Below, piece by piece: positions 59,091-64,000 of a stretch of 64,000 nucleotides of DNA. Made by a program: the position numbers and the translations under genes. The number at the start of each line of letters is the position of its first letter. Within the stretch, counting starts at the first letter, position 1. The stretch comes from Streptomyces sp. KL109B (GTDB lineage Bacteria > Actinomycetota > Actinomycetes > Streptomycetales > Streptomycetaceae), in contig NZ_JASERL010000010.1 of NCBI RefSeq assembly GCF_030766935.1, positions 248,001-312,000 on the forward strand, in the 5' to 3' direction. Under the pieces are notes generated by a model. It ran no database searches. It saw nothing but the letters and a program-made list of their open reading frames with translations, and was not told where the DNA came from.

Positions 59091-59124
59091 GCGTCAAACC
59101 CCTTCTGATTGCCTTCAGTTGAGA

Positions 59125-60057
59125 TCACTGATCACTCAGGTGCGGAGCGACTTCGGCGGCGAAGGCCGCCATCTGATCGGTGAGTTCGGTACGCGTCCGG
59201 CTGCGGAACCGGATCTGGATCTGCTGCACGCCCATCGCGGCGTACGCCCGCAGCGACTCGGCGATGGCCTCCCCGGCCCCGGTCAGGGTGCGCCGCCCGA
59301 CCTCCCAGCCCGGCACGCCCACGTACAGCGGCTCGGTGATGGCGCCCACGGTGAGCGGCGCCTCCACCCCGGCCTCGGCGCGCAGCCGCCGCAACTTCTC
59401 GATCTGCCCCGGAAGCCGGTCGCGCGGGTCGCCCTGCGGCAGCCACCCGTCGCCCTTGAGCGCGGCGCGGCGCACGGCGGGGGCGGAGGAGCCGCCGACC
59501 CAGATGGGCACGCGCGTCTGGGCGGGCCTGGGCCGCTGCCCGAGCCCTTCGAACGAGAACAACTCCCCTTTGTGGACCGGGAATTCCTCCGGCCCCAGCG
59601 CCGCCTTCAACGCGTCGACGCTTTCATCCAGCACCGCCCCGCGCCGCGCGAAGTCCACCCCGAGCGCCGCGAACTCCTCCTGTACGTGCCCGGCCCCCAC
59701 CCCGAGCACGAGCCGCCCGCCGCTGAGGTGGTCGAGGGTCGCGTACTGCTTGGCGGTGACGAGCGGGTGCCGAAGGCCGACGATCGCGACGTGGCTCAGC
59801 AGCCGCACCCGCTCGGTGACCCCGGCCAGGAACGCGAGCGTGGCCACGGGGTCGTACCAGGTCGTCGACATGGCGTCGGCGAGGCGGTGCGGGATGGCGA
59901 CGTGGTCGCAGCTCGCGATGTAGTCGAAGCCGCTCCGGTCGGCGGTGCGAGCGATCTCGGCGAGATCCGCCGCACCCGCACCCGCTTCCCACGGCTCGGC
60001 GTAGACGGTGCTCTGGGACTGGACCGGTAGCTGCATGCCGTACGCGAGCGATGCCAT
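59125..60057 (-). CDS. LLM-class F420-dependent oxidoreductase
   Basis: The 310-residue luciferase-like protein has FDYIASCDHVAIPHRLADAM, LVTAKQYATLDHLSGGRLVLGVGAGHVQEEFAALGVDF and VPIWVGGSSAPAVRRAA, typical of F420-dependent LLM proteins of actinobacteria. ATG 60057 has AGGGGGC upstream. It is the first gene of an operon with the SDR at 58302. Palindromic operators lie at 60082-60138. F420 would be supplied by FbiC. It may reduce or oxygenate a cyclic substrate. Confidence 0.88.
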   Translation of the reverse strand: MASLAYGMQLPVQSQSTVYAEPWEAGAGAADLAEIARTADRSGFDYIASCDHVAIPHRLADAMSTTWYDPVATLAFLAGVTERVRLLSHVAIVGLRHPLVTAKQYATLDHLSGGRLVLGVGAGHVQEEFAALGVDFARRGAVLDESVDALKAALGPEEFPVHKGELFSFEGLGQRPRPAQTRVPIWVGGSSAPAVRRAALKGDGWLPQGDPRDRLPGQIEKLRRLRAEAGVEAPLTVGAITEPLYVGVPGWEVGRRTLTGAGEAIAESLRAYAAMGVQQIQIRFRSRTRTELTDQMAAFAAEVAPHLSDQ

Positions 60058-60081
60058 GAGGCCCCCTGCCGATCACGGATC

Positions 60082-60138
60082 TGACGGTGCGTCACATCTT
60101 GCGGACGACGAACATCCTCACGGCTGACGCCCCGTCAG
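60082..60138. promoter_or_regulatory. TGACG-N3-CGTCA operators, sites C1 and C2
   Basis: TGACG-GTG-CGTCA at 60082-60094 and CTGACG-CCC-CGTCAG at 60124-60138, centres 43 bp apart, precede the LLM gene at 60057. C1 is 25 bp from its start codon. Confidence 0.84.
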
Positions 60139-60255
60139 GCAAGGGTGGTCACAGACCGGGTTCCCGACCTCGGCGTAACCCCGGAGCCGAGACAGGAACC
60201 GGCGACGGGGGCGCGCGACTGGAAGCGGAGCGCCGCACGCGACACCATGCGTGGC

Positions 60256-60444
60256 ATGACGCTCAAGCGCACCACCGTGCACGTCGACGCGGAGGATCTT
60301 CGGGTGATCGAAGAAGCCGCCACCCGTGAAGGCACCTCGGTGTCCGAGATCATTCGCCAAGCCGTCCACAGGGCCGCCCTCACCCGAAGAACCTGGACCG
60401 AACCGCTTCCCCCTCCCGCCCGACCCTCCGGGGCCGGGGAGTAG
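60256..60444 (+). CDS. small ribbon-helix-helix protein (orphan antitoxin-like)
   Basis: The 62-residue protein (from ATG 60256) reads MTLKRTTVHVDAEDLRVIEEAATREGTSVSEIIRQAVHRAALTRRTW, an RHH DNA-binding domain like VapB or CopG. No PIN toxin follows; the next genes are a different antitoxin and Doc. It may be an orphan antitoxin or a regulator. Another ATG at 60247 would add three residues. Confidence 0.82.
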   Translation: MTLKRTTVHVDAEDLRVIEEAATREGTSVSEIIRQAVHRAALTRRTWTEPLPPPARPSGAGE

Positions 60445-60447
60445 GCC

Positions 60448-60488
60448 CCATGCATGCGTGATACCACCCCGGTATCATGCATGCATGG
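60448..60488. promoter_or_regulatory. 41-bp palindromic operator of the phd-doc module
   Basis: TGATACC-ACCCC-GGTATCA (60459-60477) is a perfect core. Outside it, CCATGCATGC and GCATGCATGG extend the symmetry to 41 bp with one mismatched pair. TATCAT at 60473-60478 fits TANNNT and lies 7 bp before the ATG at 60485, which itself is inside the palindrome. There is no ribosome binding site, so the mRNA is probably leaderless. Confidence 0.75.
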
Positions 60489-60679
60489 CTATGACCCTCC
60501 GCCTCCCCGCCGACATCGACGCCCGCCTCACCGAGCGCGCCGAGCGGGAGAAGCGCAGCAAGCAGGAACTCGCCATAGAGGCGATCGCCGAGGCCAACGC
60601 ACGCGCCGAGCTGAAGGCGGAAGACGTTCTCGCCGAGCTCATGGAGTCCGACCGGGAGATCCTGGACCACCTCAAGTGA
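60485..60679 (+). CDS. antitoxin of the Doc toxin (ribbon-helix-helix type)
   Basis: The 64-residue protein MAMTLRLPADIDARLTERAEREKRSKQELAIEAIAEANAR starts with an RHH fold; the C-terminal helix (AELKAEDVLAELMESDREILDHL) would bind the toxin. It is coupled to the toxin by a GTGA overlap (60676-60679). It is expected to repress its own promoter through the 41-bp palindrome. Confidence 0.9.
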   Translation: MAMTLRLPADIDARLTERAEREKRSKQELAIEAIAEANARAELKAEDVLAELMESDREILDHLK

Positions 60680-61068
60680 CCGTCCGGTATCTGCAGCTCG
60701 ACGAGGTACTGCTCGTCGTACGGGGCGTGACGGGCAGCGAGCACGCGGTCCGTGACATCGGTCTCCTCGTGTCCGCCGTGGAGCGCCCCCGGACCGACGT
60801 CTTCGGCACCGAGGTCTACCCCTCGGTGCACGAGAAGGCGGCGGCGCTGCTCCAGTCCCTCGCCCGCAATCACGCCCTCGTCGACGGCAACGAGCGCACC
60901 GCGTGGCTGTGCTGCCGCGTCTTCCTGCGCTTCAACGGCCTCGCGCCCGACGCCGCGGTCCCGGCTGCCACCGTCGCCGGACCGTTCGTCGAAGACGTCG
61001 CGGTCGGCGACATCGGCGTCGCCACGATCGCCAAACGGCTCGCCCTCTGGTTCCCGCTGAACCACTGA
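60676..61068 (+). CDS. doc: Fic/Doc-family toxin (death on curing)
   Basis: The 130-residue protein has the Fic/Doc active-site motif NHALVDGNERTAW (residues 65-77), a close variant of HxFxxGNKR, in which Glu replaces Lys. Doc toxins phosphorylate elongation factor Tu and stop translation. An N-terminal LQLDEVLLVVRGVTG and a YPSVHEKAAALLQSLARN stretch match the Doc fold. GTG 60676 overlaps the antitoxin stop. Classical antitoxin-toxin operon, autoregulated. Confidence 0.92.
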   Translation: MTVRYLQLDEVLLVVRGVTGSEHAVRDIGLLVSAVERPRTDVFGTEVYPSVHEKAAALLQSLARNHALVDGNERTAWLCCRVFLRFNGLAPDAAVPAATVAGPFVEDVAVGDIGVATIAKRLALWFPLNH

Positions 61069-61140
61069 ACCACTGCCGGCCCCGCCCGCCGCCACAGGAC
61101 AGCGGGCGGGAGCCGCGCGACTCCGGGCCCCGCCTCTCCC

Positions 61141-62418
61141 TCAGGGCCTCCAGCACCCGTCCGCGCCGAGCCCCAGCAGGTCGATCGCGTTGCCGCGCAC
61201 CAGCCGGTCCACGACCTCCGCGTCCAGGTGCCCCATCTGCGCCTCGCCGACCTCCTTCGACTTCGGCCACGTCGAGTCCGAGTGCGGGTAGTCCGTCTCG
61301 TACAGGACGTTGGCCACCCCGATGGAGTCGAGGTTCTTCAGGCCGAACGCGTCGTCGAAGAAGCAGCCGAAGACGTGGTCGGCGAAGTACTCCGACGGCG
61401 GCTTGCGGACCTTGTCGGCGACGCCGCCCCAGCCGCGGTTCTCCTCCCAGACCACGTCAGCCCGCTCCAGGATGTACGGGATCCAGCCGATCTGCCCCTC
61501 CGCGTACATGATCTTCAGGTTGGGGAACCGCTCGAACTTGCCGCTCATCAGCCAATCCACCATCGAGAAGCAGCAGTTGGCGAACGTGATCGTCGAGCCG
61601 ACGGCTGGCGGCGCGTCCGGCGACGTAGAAGGCATCTTGCTGCTGGAGCCGATGTGCATCGCGATGACCGTCCCGGTCTCCGCGCACGCCGCGAGGAACG
61701 GGTCCCACTCGTCGCCGTGGATCGACGGCAGGCCCAGGTGCGGCGGGATCTCCGAGAAGGCGACCGCCCGCACCCCGCGCGCGGCATTGCGCCGCACCTC
61801 CGCCGCCGCCAACTCCGCGTCCCACAGCGGCACGAGAGTGAGCGGTATGAGCCGGCCCTGCGCCTCGGGCCCGCACCACTCCTCCACCATCCAGTCGTTG
61901 TACGCCTGCACGCCGAGCAGCCCGAGCTCACGGTCCTTGGCCTCGGTGAACGTCTGCCCGCAGAAGCGCGGGAAGGTGGGGAAGCAGAGCGCGGACTGGA
62001 CGTGGTTGACGTCCATGTCGGCGAGCCGCTCGGGCACGCTGAACGACCCGGGCCGCATCTGCTCGTACGTGATGACTTCCAGCTTGATCTCGTCCCGGTC
62101 GTAGCCGACGGCCGTGTCCAGGCGGGTCAGCGGCCGGTGCAGGTCCTCGTAGACCCACCAGTCGCCGATCGGCCCGTCGTCGCCGGGAGCGCCCATGACC
62201 GGCGCGAACTTCCCGCCCAGGAAGGTCATTTCCTTCAGCGGGGCGCGGACGATGCGCGGTCCGGTGTCGCGGTACTTCTTCGGCAACCGGTCGGACCAGA
62301 CGTTCGGCGGCTCCACGGTGTGGTCGTCGACGGAGATGATGAGCGGGAACTCTCCCGGTTCCAGGAGGCTTTGTGCGTCGCGGGTGCTTTCTGTTGCCGT
62401 GGTCTCCGTGTTCTCCAT
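61141..62418 (-). CDS. amidohydrolase-2 family metal-dependent hydrolase/decarboxylase
   Basis: The 425-residue protein of the ACMSD-like amidohydrolase-2 family has ISVDDHTVEPPNVW at the N-terminus (DxH metal region), MHIGSSSKMPS in the middle and LYETDYPHSDSTWP at the C-terminus (metal-ligand Asp). Such enzymes decarboxylate or hydrolyse aromatic and related acids. ATG 62418 (MENTETT) begins the conserved part. An operator of the TGACG family sits 21-35 bp upstream, so it belongs to the same regulon as the LLM and SDR genes. Confidence 0.9.
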   Translation of the reverse strand: MENTETTATESTRDAQSLLEPGEFPLIISVDDHTVEPPNVWSDRLPKKYRDTGPRIVRAPLKEMTFLGGKFAPVMGAPGDDGPIGDWWVYEDLHRPLTRLDTAVGYDRDEIKLEVITYEQMRPGSFSVPERLADMDVNHVQSALCFPTFPRFCGQTFTEAKDRELGLLGVQAYNDWMVEEWCGPEAQGRLIPLTLVPLWDAELAAAEVRRNAARGVRAVAFSEIPPHLGLPSIHGDEWDPFLAACAETGTVIAMHIGSSSKMPSTSPDAPPAVGSTITFANCCFSMVDWLMSGKFERFPNLKIMYAEGQIGWIPYILERADVVWEENRGWGGVADKVRKPPSEYFADHVFGCFFDDAFGLKNLDSIGVANVLYETDYPHSDSTWPKSKEVGEAQMGHLDAEVVDRLVRGNAIDLLGLGADGCWRP

Positions 62419-62438
62419 GGGCTCACGGTAGCGCCGAT

Positions 62439-62453
62439 CTGACGAACCGTCAG
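62439..62453. promoter_or_regulatory. TGACG-N3-CGTCA operator, site D
   Basis: CTGACG-AAC-CGTCAG at 62439-62453 is a perfect 6-3-6 palindrome, 21-35 bp upstream of the amidohydrolase start. The SARP gene lies 214 bp away on the other side. Confidence 0.82.
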
Positions 62454-62666
62454 CTAGTGGTGGCCCAGTGGTTGCCGTTGGCCGCCGATGGTCCACGCGT
62501 GAGGTGTCTGTGATGGGTGTCGTCCACGGCTGACGTTTCCGCCAGGAACAAGGCAAACTGTCGGGAGTTGTCTTTGAGTTGCGTGCACACCACGGCGCGC
62601 CGGTTGGACAGCGCGACAGAATGACGTGTGGCGATGCGTGCGATGCGGCGGCAGGGAGCAGCGAAG

Positions 62667-64000
62667 ATGGTCGGTGGACCGCGGGTACCGGAGCAGCGGC
62701 GCGCCGCTCCGTCCGAAGACGTCCCGGACACCGCCCCGGCCCCCGCCTCCGACCTGCGCTTCAGCGTCCTCGGCCCGGTCCGCGCCTGGCGCGGCGGAGA
62801 GCCCCTCTCCACCGGCTCCCCGCAGCAGCGCGCCCTCCTCGCCGCCCTCCTGCTGCGCCAGGGGCGCACGGCGACGGCGGCCGAACTCATCGACGCCGTA
62901 TGGGGCGAGGAGTCGCCGTCCCAGGCGCTGGCCGCGATCCGCACGTACGCCTCACGGCTGCGCAAGATCCTCGGACCCGGCGTCCTGGAGACCGAGGCGG
63001 GCGGTTACGCGCTGCGGATGGCGCGGCCCGACGCGCTGGACCTGGGCGCGGCCGAGGAGCTGGTCGCGGACGCCGAGCAGGCCCGGCAGTCCGGCGACCT
63101 GTGCCAGGCCCGCACCCTGGTGAACAAGGCGCTCGGCCTCTGGGACGGCGAACCGCTCGCCCACGTCCCCGGACCGCACGCCGAGACGGAGCGCGTCCGC
63201 CTGGAGGAGTGGCGCCTGCAACTCCTCGAAACCCGCCTCGACATGGACCTGGAGCAGGGCTGCCACGCGGAGGCCATCTCCGACCTCACGGCCCTGACCG
63301 CGGACCACCCCCTCCGCGAGCGGCTGCGCGAGCTGCTCATGCTGGCCCTCTACCGCTCGGGCCGCCAGGCGGAGGCCCTCGCCGTCTACGCGGACACCCG
63401 CCGCCTGCTCGCCGACGAGCTCGGCGTGGACCCGCGCCCCGGCCTCTCGGAGCTCCAGCAGCGCATCCTCCAGGCCGACCCGGCCCTCTCCGAGCCCTCG
63501 GCGCAGTCGGCGGAGCCCGTGTCGACGCCGCTCCGGCCCGCCCAACTCCCGGCGACCGTCCCGGACTTCACGGGCCGCGCCACCTTCGTCACGGAACTGA
63601 GCGAAACCCTCGCCGCCGCCTCGTCGGAGTCGGGCGCGGGCGCGCTGATGGCGGTGTCCGCGGTGGCCGGCATCGGCGGCGTGGGGAAGACGACGCTGGC
63701 CGTGCACGTGGCGCACCGGGCCCGGGCCTCGTTCCCCGACGGCCAGTTGTACGTGGACCTGCAGGGCGCGGGTGCGCGAGCCGCGGAGCCGGAGGCCGTG
63801 CTCGGCGCGTTCCTGAGGGCGCTGGGCACGACGGACTCGGCGATCCCGGACTCCCTTGAGGAGCGGGCGGCGCTCTTCCGCTCGACCCTGGACGGCCGCC
63901 GCGTCCTCGTCCTCCTCGACAACGCGCGGGACGCCGCCCAGGTCAGGCCGCTGCTGCCGGGCACGGAGGGCTGCGCCGCGCTGATCACGGGGCGGGTGCG
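62667..64000 (+). CDS. SARP/AfsR-family transcriptional regulator, truncated by the window
   Basis: Open from ATG 62667 to the window edge (at least 444 residues). The N-terminus has an OmpR-like winged helix (about residues 30-115, FSVLGPVRAWRGGEPL), a bacterial transcriptional activator domain (about 120-270, HPLRERLRELLMLALYRSGRQAEALAVY), and an NB-ARC ATPase with P-loop GIGGVGKTTLA near 335. This is the large SARP type that controls secondary-metabolite clusters. GGGAG lies 8-9 bp before the ATG. It is divergent from the amidohydrolase gene. The metabolic cluster it may govern lies beyond the window. Confidence 0.9.
   Translation, partial: MVGGPRVPEQRRAAPSEDVPDTAPAPASDLRFSVLGPVRAWRGGEPLSTGSPQQRALLAALLLRQGRTATAAELIDAVWGEESPSQALAAIRTYASRLRKILGPGVLETEAGGYALRMARPDALDLGAAEELVADAEQARQSGDLCQARTLVNKALGLWDGEPLAHVPGPHAETERVRLEEWRLQLLETRLDMDLEQGCHAEAISDLTALTADHPLRERLRELLMLALYRSGRQAEALAVYADTRRLLADELGVDPRPGLSELQQRILQADPALSEPSAQSAEPVSTPLRPAQLPATVPDFTGRATFVTELSETLAAASSESGAGALMAVSAVAGIGGVGKTTLAVHVAHRARASFPDGQLYVDLQGAGARAAEPEAVLGAFLRALGTTDSAIPDSLEERAALFRSTLDGRRVLVLLDNARDAAQVRPLLPGTEGCAALITGRV

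Overview
The window is very GC-rich, densely coding and almost certainly Streptomyces. The marker genes are an hrdD-type sigma factor with a sigma-R promoter, two XRE/DUF5753 + DUF397 gene pairs (WhiJ/BldB-like), a SARP/AfsR regulator, a PucR-type regulator and fbiC for coenzyme F420. GTG starts are common. A GC-rich two-hairpin repeat of about 45 bp recurs at gene 3' ends. The content looks like chromosomal arm or arm-edge sequence: accessory metabolism, efflux, toxin-antitoxin modules, one insertion sequence and several decaying genes.

Layout. 1-9.2 kb: a doubly broken MFS pseudogene, a WYL regulator, hrdD, a GNAT acetyltransferase, a divergent extradiol dioxygenase/MarR pair with operators next to the ribosome binding sites, a TetR-MFS efflux unit and a secreted M6 metalloprotease. 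9.2-9.8 kb: eight tandem copies of the GC-rich repeat. 9.8-18.4 kb: an acyl-CoA synthetase, an amino-acid permease, a PLP decarboxylase, a PucR regulator whose gene carries two in-frame copies of the repeat, a mechanosensitive-channel-like protein and tRNA-Arg(CCT). 18.4-30.2 kb: a mycosin-like protein lacking catalytic His and Ser, two acetyltransferases, a kdgK-iclR-eda operon for 2-keto-3-deoxygluconate use, a large membrane protein, a D,D-carboxypeptidase with a roughly 490-residue acidic cytoplasmic tail, and a GPP34 protein. 30.4-42.6 kb: regulators and accessory genes, including two XRE/DUF397 pairs, vapBC, a HATPase, a small XRE gene, a symporter, an ADP-ribosylglycohydrolase and an IS5-family element with a cupin passenger gene. 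42.7-53.2 kb: an FG-GAP lipoprotein, fbiC, a PHP hydrolase, a MerR remnant, an Rpn-like nuclease, a permease and a Ser/Thr kinase. 53.4-64 kb: a catabolic block (aldehyde dehydrogenase, two amidohydrolases, two LLM flavin/F420 oxidoreductases, an SDR), a phd-doc module and the start of a SARP regulator.

How it fits together. The strongest new signal is a regulon. Six palindromes with the core TGACG-N3-CGTCA lie in or next to four control regions: a divergent SDR/unknown-protein promoter at 33 kb, two LLM promoter regions at 58 and 60 kb, and an amidohydrolase promoter at 62.4 kb. No regulator gene for it is visible in the window. Other notable signals are a 3'-end-oriented repeat family that is also captured in coding sequence, two toxin-antitoxin promoters whose -10 element lies inside the operator and whose transcripts look leaderless, a mobile element inserted exactly at a stop codon, and several phased short tandem repeats (7-bp and 10-bp) in promoters.

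All family names come from reading motifs by eye. No database search was possible.
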